The notes under the pieces are model-generated. The model worked only from the letters and a program-made list of their open reading frames with translations, ran no database searches and was not told the origin of the DNA. This document shows positions 17,344 through 25,515 of a stretch of DNA of 64,000 bases, piece by piece. Within the stretch, counting starts at the first letter, position 1, and every line of letters begins with the position of its first letter. Location: NCBI GenBank assembly GCA_027306915.1, contig DAHUYW010000007.1, positions 1-64,000 on the forward strand, in the 5' to 3' direction. Source of the stretch: Spirochaetales bacterium. Its GTDB lineage: Bacteria; Spirochaetota; Spirochaetia; DAHUYW01. Both the position numbers and the translations under genes were made by a program.

Positions 17344-17364
17344 TTGCGCCAGAGGATGGCGCAA
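17344..17364. promoter_or_regulatory. 8-bp inverted repeat upstream of the ROK gene
   Basis: TTGCGCCA-GAGGA-TGGCGCAA, ending about 19 bp before the ROK start codon and within the divergent region shared with the HD-GYP gene. The size and symmetry fit a repressor operator, or a leader hairpin near the start. Confidence 0.5.
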
Positions 17365-17448
17365 GGCAGAAAGAAGCGATAATCTTCCGCAATCGATGAA
17401 GTTTTTGGCTTCGACGCGCGAGAATAGAGGTAACAGGGTGCGAATTCA

Positions 17449-17477
17449 TTGAATCTACCCATGAAAAGGAGTAGAAT
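17449..17477 (+). promoter_or_regulatory. Promoter of the GAF/HD-GYP gene
   Basis: -35 TTGAAT (17449-17454), 17-bp spacer, -10 TAGAAT (17472-17477). The -10 box ends 8 nt before the ATG at 17486, so the transcript would carry almost no leader, although AGGACGG lies between. Confidence 0.7.
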
Positions 17478-17485
17478 AGGACGGA

Positions 17486-19435
17486 ATGAGTAAGCTTTAT
17501 CTAGGTATCTCGGATGGTGTCCCTGACCTCCCGAACCTGGAGAAGCTCAGCGAGGGACTCCTTGTCGAAAGACTCAAACAGGGCTTTAGGCCCTGTGCCC
17601 CTGACGGCAGGCTGGTCGCCTATTTTCTCGACCATGAGTTCCTCCGGAGGCATGGGCACCTCCTGACTCGCGAGAAAGTCCTCCCGGGCTCGATCCTGCT
17701 GTGGAACCCCGAGGGCCGATTCGAAGACTTCGACGTAGCAGAGGAGCTCATCTACCAGGAGCTTTACGGGGCCGGCCAGCCCGAGTTTGTTCTTCGAGCG
17801 CTGCGGAATCTCTACCGCAACCTCTTTCTCATCCGCGAGCTTCGCATGAAAGAGGAGCAGCTTCACCAGTCGGAGAAGCTGAACCACGAGCTCTTGAGCA
17901 TCGGCATAGCGCTTTCCGCAGAGCGGGACAACGAGAAGCTCCTGGACATGATAGTCTACAAGACGCGGGAGATCACCCGCTCGGACGCCGGAAGCCTCTA
18001 CCTCCTGGAAGAGAACGAGGAGACCGGCGAGCGCACGCTCCTCTTCAAGATTTCCCAGAATGACTCGAATCCGACCGACTTCACGGAGTTCCGCCTGCCG
18101 GTTACGCCGAAATCGATAGCGGGCTACGTTGCAACGACCGGGGAGGTCCTCAATATCGAGGACGCCTATACGATACCCAAGAACAAGCCCTACGGATTCA
18201 ACAGAAACTATGACATGACGACGGGCTATCGTACGAAAAGTCTCCTCACGGTACCGATGCGCGACCACAAGGAGCGGATCCTCGGCGTCATCCAGCTGTT
18301 GAACAGAAAGAGGGAGTTCGGACTGAGGCTGACCAGCCAGCAGGCGGCAGAGGAGTTTGTCGAGCCCTTCGACAAGGCGGATGAATCGGTGGTGCTCTCG
18401 CTGGCCTCGCAGGCTGCGGTCTCGCTGGACAATAACCGGCTCTACCAGGAGATCGAGACCCTCTTCGAGGGGTTCGTCAGGGCCTCAGTGAAGGCGATCG
18501 AGGCTCGAGATCCGACGACGAGCGGCCATTCCAACCGAGTCGCCATCTACACCGTCGGTCTGGCGAAGGCGGTCGATCGCATCCAGATCGGGAGGTTTGG
18601 CTCCGTCAGCTTCACCCCCGAGCAGGTCAAGGAGATTCGCTATGCGAGCCTCCTCCACGATTTCGGAAAGGTCGGCGTGCGCGAGCATGTCCTCGTCAAG
18701 GCAAAAAAGCTCTACCCCCACCAGCTTGATCTCATCGAGCTGCGTTTCGGCTATATCAAGCAGCAGATCGAGACCGAGATGATGCGCAGGCGCTTCGAGT
18801 TCCTCAAGGAGCACGGGGAGGCGGCCTTTAAACGGGAAGCCGCGCGATTCGATCAGGAGGAGGGCGAGCAGATCGAGCGCTTAAGCCATTTCACGAAGGA
18901 GATCCTGGAAGCAAACGAGCCGAAGCTGCTTGCCGAAGAGCCGGCCCGCGCAGTGAACGTGATTGCCAGCCGCAGCTACGTCGACTTTCGCGGACAGACT
19001 CAGCCCTACCTCAGTGAAGATGAGCGCGTTTTGCTGAGCATCCCGCGAGGGAGTCTTAACGAGACCGAGCGGAGGGAGATCGAGTCGCACGTCATCCATA
19101 CCTTCGAGTTCCTCCAGAAGATCCCATGGACCGGTACGATGAAGAACATTCCGATGATTGCCCGCTGGCACCATGAGAAGCTGAACGGCGAGGGCTATCC
19201 CGACGGAAAAAGCTCCGAGGAATTGCCGCTCCAGACGAAAATGATGACCGTTTCCGACATCTTCGACGCCCTGACGGCGCAGGACCGGCCCTACAAGCGG
19301 GCCGTCCCCCGGGAGCGGGCGATCGATATCCTTCTCGAAGAAGCCAACGACAATCACGTCGACAGGGATCTGGTCGACCTCTTCATCGACGCGAAGATCT
19401 TCACCTACAAGGACACCGAGTCTACCAGCGAATGA
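17486..19435 (+). CDS. GAF and HD-GYP protein, predicted c-di-GMP phosphodiesterase
   Basis: 649 residues, no membrane helix. An unassigned N-terminal domain (1-115), a short coiled coil (LRMKEEQLHQSEKLNHELLS), a GAF sensor domain (about 145-315; AGSLYLLEENEETGERTLLF, SLLTVPMRDHKERILGVIQLL), then an HD-GYP domain (about 330-635). The HD pair is H391-D392 in SLLHDFGKVGV. The second half is intact: IARWHHEKLNGEGYPDG and VSDIFDALTAQDRPYKRA. Between KKLYPHQLDLIEL and the RGSLNETERREIESHV helix lies an extra, charged, helical insertion of roughly 100 residues (about 415-520), which typical HD-GYP proteins lack. Expected activity: hydrolysis of cyclic di-GMP in response to a small ligand. The 3' end overlaps convergent fabH by 14 bp. 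Confidence 0.9.
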   Translation: MSKLYLGISDGVPDLPNLEKLSEGLLVERLKQGFRPCAPDGRLVAYFLDHEFLRRHGHLLTREKVLPGSILLWNPEGRFEDFDVAEELIYQELYGAGQPEFVLRALRNLYRNLFLIRELRMKEEQLHQSEKLNHELLSIGIALSAERDNEKLLDMIVYKTREITRSDAGSLYLLEENEETGERTLLFKISQNDSNPTDFTEFRLPVTPKSIAGYVATTGEVLNIEDAYTIPKNKPYGFNRNYDMTTGYRTKSLLTVPMRDHKERILGVIQLLNRKREFGLRLTSQQAAEEFVEPFDKADESVVLSLASQAAVSLDNNRLYQEIETLFEGFVRASVKAIEARDPTTSGHSNRVAIYTVGLAKAVDRIQIGRFGSVSFTPEQVKEIRYASLLHDFGKVGVREHVLVKAKKLYPHQLDLIELRFGYIKQQIETEMMRRRFEFLKEHGEAAFKREAARFDQEEGEQIERLSHFTKEILEANEPKLLAEEPARAVNVIASRSYVDFRGQTQPYLSEDERVLLSIPRGSLNETERREIESHVIHTFEFLQKIPWTGTMKNIPMIARWHHEKLNGEGYPDGKSSEELPLQTKMMTVSDIFDALTAQDRPYKRAVPRERAIDILLEEANDNHVDRDLVDLFIDAKIFTYKDTESTSE

Positions 19436-20399
19436 GATTCCCGCCGTAGGTGAGGCCGGCGCCGAAGCCCACGGTGAGGATCAAATCACCCTTCTTGAGG
19501 AGACCCTTGCGGTCCATCTCGGCAAAGGCGATCGGTATGCTCGCCGCCGAGGTATTCGCAAATTCCTCGATGTCGACGTAGAAGCGGGAGATGTCGATCG
19601 AGAATCGCTCCGCGGCGGCCTCGATGATTCTCACGTTGGCCTGGTGGGGGACGATGTACGCGAGGTCGGCCAGCGTGACATCGCTTCCGAGCAGAGTCTC
19701 AACTGTGTCTCCGATCGCGCTCACCGCGAAGGTGTATACCTTCCTCCCGTTCATCTGGAGGCAGAGATCCTCCCTCCGTGTCGCTCCGGCGCGAAAAGGG
19801 CTCCGGCTGCCCCCCTCGGGAATGCAGAGGTACTGCGCTCCCTTCCCCTCCGAACGGAGGAATGACCGAATCACGCCGCGCTTCCCTTCCTCGCTCGAGA
19901 GGAGCATCGCGCCGGCCCCGTCGCCGAAGAGCACGCAGGTGTTGCGATCGCGCCAGTCGACGACTCGTGAAAGAATCTCGCTTCCAATGACGAGGACGTG
20001 GCGGGCGGCGCCGCTCCTTATGAAGTTCGAGGCAGTCTCGACGGCGTAGACAAAGCCCGTGCAGGCGGCCGAGAGGTCCATGGCGGCTGCGTTTGCGGCG
20101 TGGAGGCGTTCCTGGACGATGGACGCGGTCGAAGGGAAGCCGTTGTAGTCAGGGGTAGCCGTAGCGACAAGGATGAGATCGAGGCTCTCCGCGGGAAAAT
20201 CGCCCGCATCCAGAGCCTGACGGGCCGCAGCGACGGCCAGATCCGAGGTTGCTTCCTCATCTGCCGCGATGCGCCGGGCGCGAATTCCCGTGTGGGAATA
20301 GATCCACTCGTCCGAGGTATCGATTGTCCGGCTTAGGTCGTCATTCGAGAGGCGCTTCTTGGGAAGGTATGAACCGACGGAGCGAACCGCTGCATTCAC
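19422..20399 (-). CDS. fabH: 3-oxoacyl-ACP synthase III (KAS III)
   Basis: 325 residues. Catalytic triad present: Cys in DLSAACTGFVYAVE, His in YIVPHQANVRII, Asn in FANTSAASIPIA. TDTSDEWI-like motif IDTSDEWIYSHTGIRARRI near residue 32. The enzyme condenses acetyl-CoA (or a branched acyl-CoA) with malonyl-ACP to start fatty-acid synthesis. The start is GTG 20399, which gives the same N-terminal length before GSYLP as E. coli FabH. The upstream ATG at 20429 overlaps the promoter -10 box and would not be transcribed. It stands alone, without other fab genes. Confidence 0.95.
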   Translation of the reverse strand: MNAAVRSVGSYLPKKRLSNDDLSRTIDTSDEWIYSHTGIRARRIAADEEATSDLAVAAARQALDAGDFPAESLDLILVATATPDYNGFPSTASIVQERLHAANAAAMDLSAACTGFVYAVETASNFIRSGAARHVLVIGSEILSRVVDWRDRNTCVLFGDGAGAMLLSSEEGKRGVIRSFLRSEGKGAQYLCIPEGGSRSPFRAGATRREDLCLQMNGRKVYTFAVSAIGDTVETLLGSDVTLADLAYIVPHQANVRIIEAAAERFSIDISRFYVDIEEFANTSAASIPIAFAEMDRKGLLKKGDLILTVGFGAGLTYGGNLIRW

Positions 20400-20427
20400 T
20401 TTTTGCTCTTTGGAACGAGGTCTCCGC

Positions 20428-20456
20428 ATACTAATTCGGACCGGTGACGCCGTCAA
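20428..20456 (-). promoter_or_regulatory. Promoter of fabH
   Basis: Minus strand: -35 TTGACG (20456-20451), 17-bp spacer, -10 TAGTAT (20433-20428). Transcription would begin near 20421, leaving a leader of about 20 nt to the GTG at 20399. Confidence 0.75.
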
Positions 20457-20504
20457 GTGTCGCGCGACCTTGCGCGCTTTTCCGGCCGCGTTACCTACGC
20501 GGCC

Positions 20505-20533
20505 CGCCGTGATCGCTCGATAGGATCACGGCG
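20505..20533. repeat. 10-bp inverted repeat in the fabH/ATPase-cNMP divergent region
   Basis: CGCCGTGATC, 9-nt loop, GATCACGGCG, followed by CTTTCCT. The flanking genes are divergent, so a terminator makes little sense. A protein-binding site or a remnant is more likely. The rest of this 273-bp gap holds only the two promoters. Confidence 0.55.
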
Positions 20534-20622
20534 CTTTCCTCAGTCGCGCCGCCTCGTGTCTCCGAAGCGCGGTATCGGTCTGAGACACCTCATCGCCGGG
20601 CCGTGGAAAATGCTCAACTTCT

Positions 20623-20651
20623 TTGACAAAAGGCCTGCGAACCATTAGGAT
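20623..20651 (+). promoter_or_regulatory. Promoter of the ATPase-fold/cNMP-binding gene
   Basis: -35 TTGACA (20623-20628), 17-bp spacer, -10 TAGGAT (20646-20651). The leader is short (about 15 nt) and carries a strong AGGGAGG site before ATG 20673. Confidence 0.8.
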
Positions 20652-20672
20652 TGGACCCATTAGGGAGGCTGA

Positions 20673-22037
20673 ATGAGCCTTATCGGCGTGGTGAGCTCGG
20701 ACGAGCAGCTAAACGCACGGATCGCGGGGGAATTCTCGCGCAAACCGGAAGGACACTGGATTCTTCAATTCCCCCGCGGGGAACGGGAGATTCTGGAGTT
20801 CCTCAATTTCGACCTTCCGGAAATCGTCATAATCAATTTCTCGGACTCCGACGTCAATCTCCGCCTCGTGCTTGACGAGGTCCGGCACGATTCCTGGCTT
20901 CACAACTTCGGGATAGTCGGCCTCTTCAACGCCGAGAACGACACCGAGGAGCGGCTGCTGAAGAGCTTTTCCAACCTCAACGTCCTCGCCTTGATCGACT
21001 ACTCGCGCATCGGCTCCCATGTGGTCAAGCTTACCCAAATCATTGAGCAAAACCGCCAGATCATCTTCCAGCGGGAGCTCTCCGACAAGCTCTTCGAGCG
21101 AACCTCCGGCTCCTTCGTCATCGATAACGATCCCCTCGCGGTCTCGATCTACGCCGGGATCGCCGCCACAACCCTTGCCCAACGCGGGCTTGTTGATCCC
21201 GATCTGAAGATGCACCTCCAGCTCGCCCTCTCTGAGCTGATCATCAACGGCGTCGAGCACGGCAACTGCGGCATCACTTACGAGGAGAAGAGCGCATTCC
21301 TTGAAAAGGGAAGGAGCGTCGTCGATCTCGTCGCGGAGAAGTGCAAGGATCCGCACATCAGGGCCAAACGGGTTTTCTTCGAGTGGGAGATCCAAACCGA
21401 GGGCACGCGCTTTGTCATTCGCGACGAGGGGGAGGGCTTCGACGTAAAGGGGCTCTCAGCGAAGCTCAAGCGGGAAGGGAGCTATGCGCTCCACGGCAGG
21501 GGCATCCTCATGGCGCGGGGGATAGCCACCAAGCTTTCCTACAACGGCAAGGGAAACGAGGTCACCCTTCTCATGCGGCACGACCGACAGCCGGAGCGCC
21601 AGACTCCGCGCGGCTTCTTCGACAGCGAGACCGTGAACCCGGAACAGGGCCAGGTGATAATCCAAGAGGGGGAGTCCTCCGACTTCCTCTACTACATCGC
21701 GAGCGGACGCTATGCGGTCTATCACGATGAGCAACAGGTTGGCAGCCTCACCCCGAGCGACATCTTCATGGGTGAGATGTCCTTTCTCCTGAACAACCGC
21801 AGAAGCGCGTCGGTGGTGGCAGAGATGCCCGGAAAGCTCGTTAAGATCTCGCGGCGAGATTTTGTGGGAGTGATCATGCGCTATCCTCACTACGGGATCT
21901 TCCTGTCGAAGCTCCTCGCCCGCAAGCTTGCGCGCGCCAACAGCCGCAGCGCGCTCATTCAGGGAGCTGCACCCCTCCGTGTCGGCGGCGAGCGCATCAG
22001 CAAGAAGGAAGCCATCGGGCCGGATGCGGTGCTGTAG
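20673..22037 (+). CDS. Receiver-like, GHKL ATPase and cyclic-nucleotide-binding domain protein
   Basis: 454 residues. Residues about 1-115 look like a degenerate response-regulator fold (LIGVVSSDEQLNARIAG; PEIVIINFSDSDVN, with no clear phospho-acceptor site). Residues about 160-300 form an RsbW-like ATPase: LALSELIINGVEHGN (N-box), IRDEGEGFDVKGL (G1), ALHGRGILMARGIA (G2). Residues about 315-425 are a cNMP-binding domain: EGESSDFLYYIASGRYAVYH, MGEMSFLLNNRRSASVVAE. No histidine phospho-acceptor or membrane helix. The layout suggests a kinase or anti-sigma-like ATPase modulated by a nucleotide, but no partner is adjacent. It shares its ATPase-fusion logic with the HDOD protein at 4579-6063. Confidence 0.88.
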   Translation: MSLIGVVSSDEQLNARIAGEFSRKPEGHWILQFPRGEREILEFLNFDLPEIVIINFSDSDVNLRLVLDEVRHDSWLHNFGIVGLFNAENDTEERLLKSFSNLNVLALIDYSRIGSHVVKLTQIIEQNRQIIFQRELSDKLFERTSGSFVIDNDPLAVSIYAGIAATTLAQRGLVDPDLKMHLQLALSELIINGVEHGNCGITYEEKSAFLEKGRSVVDLVAEKCKDPHIRAKRVFFEWEIQTEGTRFVIRDEGEGFDVKGLSAKLKREGSYALHGRGILMARGIATKLSYNGKGNEVTLLMRHDRQPERQTPRGFFDSETVNPEQGQVIIQEGESSDFLYYIASGRYAVYHDEQQVGSLTPSDIFMGEMSFLLNNRRSASVVAEMPGKLVKISRRDFVGVIMRYPHYGIFLSKLLARKLARANSRSALIQGAAPLRVGGERISKKEAIGPDAVL

Positions 22038-22088
22038 CCAGCGGATCGCGTTGTCCACCGAGTATCGAGCTGAGGTGGCGCCGCTCTG

Positions 22089-22553
22089 TCAGTACATTCT
22101 GCGGCCTGCCATGTGTTCCCACTCGCCGAAGAGGGCAAGCGCTTCCTCCCGGTTTTCCTGGCGGACCGATACCTGCGCCCGCCGTGCCGTCCCTCGAATG
22201 ACCTCGTAGATGAACTCATCGTCGAAGCCGATTCTTGCAGCGTCTCCCTTCGTGCAGCCGAAGACAAGGGTGCGAATCTTCGCCCAATGGACGGCAGCGA
22301 AGCACATGGGGCAGGGCTCGCACGAGGAGTAGATCTCGCAGTCCGAGAGATCGAAGCGGCCGAGAGCGGCGGCCGCGCGCCGGATCGCCAGCACCTCGGA
22401 GTGGGCGGTTGGATCATTGGAGCCGAGAACCTCGTTGTGCGCCCGCGCAACTATCTCACCGTTTCGAACGATGACAGCGCCGAAGGGGCCGCCCTCCCCG
22501 GCGCGCATTCCGACCCGCCCTTCGAAAATCGCGGCTTCCATGAACTGATTCAT
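22089..22553 (-). CDS. Nucleoside/guanine deaminase of the cytidine deaminase fold
   Basis: 154 residues. It closely follows Bacillus GuaD in layout: GGPFGAVIVRNGEIVARAHN, SNDPTAHSEVLAIRRA, SSCEPCPMCFAAVHWAKIRT, and the C-terminal GFDDEFIYEVI, DDSFIYKEI-like. Zinc ligands are His in TAHSE and the two Cys of PCPMC; the catalytic Glu is present. The central motif is HSE where HAE is usual. Predicted reaction: guanine to xanthine plus ammonia. Convergent with the preceding gene and 15 bp upstream of the pckA stop on the same strand. No clear Shine-Dalgarno site before ATG 22553, and a shorter start at MEAAIF is possible. Confidence 0.85.
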   Translation of the reverse strand: MNQFMEAAIFEGRVGMRAGEGGPFGAVIVRNGEIVARAHNEVLGSNDPTAHSEVLAIRRAAAALGRFDLSDCEIYSSCEPCPMCFAAVHWAKIRTLVFGCTKGDAARIGFDDEFIYEVIRGTARRAQVSVRQENREEALALFGEWEHMAGRRMY

Positions 22554-22568
22554 GTCCGGGATCTTACC

Positions 22569-24206
22569 TTACGGGCACTCTTTGGCGATAGCCCCGTCCA
22601 CCTGGTCGGCAAAGGCCCGGTCAAAGTGCTCCCTGAACTGCTGTGCGAGCCGCCGTGCTGATCTGTCAAAGGCATCTGAGTCCTTCCACATGGTCGCGGG
22701 GTTCAGCATGGCGGGAGGGATGCCGGGGCACTCCAGGGGGACGGCCACCTTGAAGAGAGGATCGTTCCGGTGGGCGACTCGTTCGAGCCGGCCGTCGAGC
22801 GCTGCGCGCACGATCTCCCTCGTAAGGGCGATCTCGATCCGGTGGCCCACGCCGAAAGAGCCTCCGACCCAACCCGTGTTGACGAGGTATACCGGTACCC
22901 GGTGGGCGCCTATCCTGTCGCGCAGGAGCTTTGTGTAGTCGTCCGGCTTCCGCGGCATGAAGGGCTGGCCGAAAAAGCGCGAAAAGGTCGCTTCAGGATC
23001 GGAAAGGCCGGTCTCGGTCCCGGCGACCTTCGAGGTGTAGCCCATCATGAACCAAAACATTGCCTGCTCCGGGGAGAGCCGCGCTACTGGCGGCAGGACC
23101 CCGGAAGCATCGGCCGTAAGGAAGAGGATGGCGCTTGGGTGGCCCGTGCGCGCGCTCTCTTTCGTGTTTGCGAAATAGGAGAGGGGGAAGGAGGCGCGGG
23201 AGTTCGGAGTGAGCCGGTCGTCGCTGAGGTCGTGGCTCCCGTCTGGGTAGACCATGAGGTTCTCGACGATAGCGCCGTGGTGCGAGGGATGGTTGTCGTG
23301 GAAGACTGCCTGAAAGATCTCCGGCTCGGCCGTCTCGCTCAGGTTGATGAGCTTCGGATAACAGCCCCACTCGAGGTTTGCGACGCCGTCGTTGCTCCAG
23401 GCGTGCTCATCGTCGCCGATCATCTTGCGCAGGGGATCGGTCGACAGGGTAGTCTTGCCGGTTCCAGAGAGCCCGAGGAGCAGGGCCGAGGAGCCCTCCG
23501 GTCCCTCGTTTGCCGCGCAGTGGAGGGGGAGAATCCCCCGCTCCGGCAGGAGATAGCTCATGACGGTGAAGACAAGCTTCTTTATCGACCCCATATAGGA
23601 CGATCCGTAGACGAGCCCGATGCGCTCGTCCATATCCATGACGACCGCGAGGGTCGAGGTGGTGCCGTCCGGAAGCCTGCGCAGCCGTCCGTCATAGCGC
23701 CGCGGGTTAAGCCGGTCGTTCGGTACCGCGATGAGGTAGAAGTCCTTGCCCGCGAAGATGCTGCGGTCGATGTCCGGCGGAATCGGTCGGAACATGTTGT
23801 CGACGAAAACTCCGGCGAGGGGGCTGTCGGTGAGAACCTGGAGGGGCAGGGCGAAGGTTGCATCGGCGCCCACCGATCGGCGGAGGGTGTAGAGGCGCGG
23901 TTTGCGCACGAGCGTCTCGAGCGCGTCGGCGAGGAGCATCTCCGCCGTCTCCGGCTCGCAGGGTATGCAGTTCGGCGACCTCCAGTCGATCGAAGCTTCG
24001 CTCTCGGGACGGCGGACGATGTAGGTGTCCTTGGGGCTGCGGCCGGTCGAGTCGGGCCGCGTCCAGGTTGCAAGGGCCCCGCTCGGAAGCGACTGGGCAT
24101 ATCCGCAGGAAAGTGAATCGGCGATGAGTCTCTCGCGGGGCGGATCGACGGAGATTCGCGAGTGACTTCGGCTGAGAAAGCGATCGACAAGGAGCCGGTA
24201 CGACAT
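22569..24206 (-). CDS. pckA: Phosphoenolpyruvate carboxykinase (ATP)
   Basis: 545 residues. The ATP-type enzyme interconverts oxaloacetate + ATP and phosphoenolpyruvate + CO2 + ADP. Signatures: the PEPCK P-loop LLLGLSGTGKTTLSTD, kinase-2 IGDDEHAWSNDG, metal-binding region YGSSYMGSIKKLVFTVMSYL, and LHCAANEGPEGSSALL. The C-terminal PVYLVNTGWVGGSFGVGHRI block is typical. ATG 24206 has AGGGGG 5 nt upstream. A TATAAT -10 box is seen at 24273-24278. It may run into the guanine deaminase gene 15 bp downstream. Its role is gluconeogenic or in fermentative CO2 fixation. Confidence 0.96.
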   Translation of the reverse strand: MSYRLLVDRFLSRSHSRISVDPPRERLIADSLSCGYAQSLPSGALATWTRPDSTGRSPKDTYIVRRPESEASIDWRSPNCIPCEPETAEMLLADALETLVRKPRLYTLRRSVGADATFALPLQVLTDSPLAGVFVDNMFRPIPPDIDRSIFAGKDFYLIAVPNDRLNPRRYDGRLRRLPDGTTSTLAVVMDMDERIGLVYGSSYMGSIKKLVFTVMSYLLPERGILPLHCAANEGPEGSSALLLGLSGTGKTTLSTDPLRKMIGDDEHAWSNDGVANLEWGCYPKLINLSETAEPEIFQAVFHDNHPSHHGAIVENLMVYPDGSHDLSDDRLTPNSRASFPLSYFANTKESARTGHPSAILFLTADASGVLPPVARLSPEQAMFWFMMGYTSKVAGTETGLSDPEATFSRFFGQPFMPRKPDDYTKLLRDRIGAHRVPVYLVNTGWVGGSFGVGHRIEIALTREIVRAALDGRLERVAHRNDPLFKVAVPLECPGIPPAMLNPATMWKDSDAFDRSARRLAQQFREHFDRAFADQVDGAIAKECP

Positions 24207-24272
24207 GGCGCCCCCTTGAACCTGGGAGATTGAACTGTAAGGACTTTTTTTCTTGGGGATCGAGGCAACCTG

Positions 24273-24278
24273 ATTATA
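24273..24278 (-). promoter_or_regulatory. -10 box (TATAAT) of pckA
   Basis: Minus strand TATAAT about 67 nt upstream of the pckA start. No good -35 hexamer is found at 16-18 bp, which would fit activator-dependent expression. Confidence 0.5.
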
Positions 24279-24303
24279 GTACGGAGACGGCGAAGAGAAA
24301 AGC

Positions 24304-24332
24304 TGTACAACGCTCCGGGCAAGCCGTATAAT
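24304..24332 (+). promoter_or_regulatory. Promoter of the GNAT-like/lacI transcription unit
   Basis: -35 TGTACA (24304-24309), 17-bp spacer, -10 TATAAT (24327-24332). It drives rightward transcription towards the TTG at 24367, divergent from pckA. Confidence 0.65.
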
Positions 24333-24366
24333 CGCCCCGGAAAGCACGCCAAGGGGGTTACCGAGC

Positions 24367-25503
24367 TTGGGCGCCACCATCGAGATTCTGCCTGTCCCAC
24401 GCGCCCGCAGCCGGGAGGGGCGCGAGTTCATCGCCTTGCCCTTTTCGCTCTACGCGGGCAACGGGTCATGGGTTCCGTGGTTTTCGGCGGATCTCCGAGC
24501 GCTCATCGACCGGCGTCATCCCTTCTTCGAGCATTCGGACGGCGAGTTCTTCCTTGCGCGGCGGAAGGGACGCCCCTGCGGCCGGATCGCAGTCCTCGAG
24601 AACCGCCGCTACAACGAGACCCACGGCGTGCGCAGCGCCCACTTCTATTTCTTCGACGTGGAGAACGATGTGGAGGTCTCGATGGCGCTTTTCCGCACGG
24701 CCTTCGACTGGGCCCGAGCCCGCGGCCTCGACCAGATCATCGGCCCCCTCGGCATCGGCGGAACGAGCGGGGGCGGCATCCTCGTTGAGGGCTTCGACCA
24801 GCGCGCGGCGATGACTATGATGGCCTACAACCATGCCTACTACCGCGACCTGGTCGAGGCCGCGGGCTTCACCAAGAGGCTGGACCTCAACTCCTTCTAC
24901 CTGGATGCCGAGCGCTTCCGGCTGCCGGACAAGGTTCGCTCGGTGGCCGAAAAGGTTCTCGCGCGAGGCTCCTTCAAGGTGCTCGAGTTCTCTTCGAAGA
25001 AGGGGCTCAAGGCGATCGCCCAGGAGGTGGGGCGGGTCTACAACAGCGCGCTCGGCGACCACGTAGAGTCCTACATGCTCTCGGATCGCGAGGTCGGGAA
25101 GGTGACGCGGGATCTCATGACCGTTGCCGATCCGACCCTCATCAAGGTTCTCACCTACAACGGCGAGGTGGTTGGCTTTCTCTTCGGCTTTCCGGATCTT
25201 TCGGAGGCCTTGAAGCGCGCTCGGGGACGCCTGAATCCGATCACCATCGTCGATCTGCTGCGCGAGTACAAGCGTACCGACTGGCTCATCGCGAACGGCG
25301 CCGGAATTCTTCCGAACTACCAGCGGCTCGGCGGAAACGCTCTCCTGTACTTCGAGCTCGAGCGTACCGCCAAACAGGGGGGGCGTTTCCGCCACGTGGA
25401 TCTTACGCAGATCGCCGAGACCACCGGGCTCATGCTCAAGGACGTCGAGACACTCGGCGGACGAATCTACAAGGTGCACCGGCTGTACGCGCGGAGCATA
25501 TAG
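24367..25503 (+). CDS. GNAT-fold acyltransferase-like protein (YghO-like)
   Basis: 378 residues, read from TTG 24367 with AAGGGGG about 9 nt upstream. Two GNAT-like lobes appear: an N-terminal half with GRIAVLENRRYNE and FRTAFDWARARGLDQIIGPLG, and a C-terminal half with VGFLFGFPDLSEALKRARG and NGAGILPNYQRLGGNALLYF, the last resembling the acetyl-CoA loop. It reminds me of E. coli YghO-type proteins whose substrate is unknown. The stop is 12 bp before the lacI-type gene, so they are co-transcribed, but a link to sugar metabolism is not evident. Confidence 0.75.
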   Translation: MGATIEILPVPRARSREGREFIALPFSLYAGNGSWVPWFSADLRALIDRRHPFFEHSDGEFFLARRKGRPCGRIAVLENRRYNETHGVRSAHFYFFDVENDVEVSMALFRTAFDWARARGLDQIIGPLGIGGTSGGGILVEGFDQRAAMTMMAYNHAYYRDLVEAAGFTKRLDLNSFYLDAERFRLPDKVRSVAEKVLARGSFKVLEFSSKKGLKAIAQEVGRVYNSALGDHVESYMLSDREVGKVTRDLMTVADPTLIKVLTYNGEVVGFLFGFPDLSEALKRARGRLNPITIVDLLREYKRTDWLIANGAGILPNYQRLGGNALLYFELERTAKQGGRFRHVDLTQIAETTGLMLKDVETLGGRIYKVHRLYARSI

Positions 25504-25515
25504 GAGCGGTGTGGC

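Noticed and set aside
17461..17493. Ten-codon upstream frame ending over the HD-GYP start
   Set aside because: It starts within the promoter spacer and has no ribosome site.
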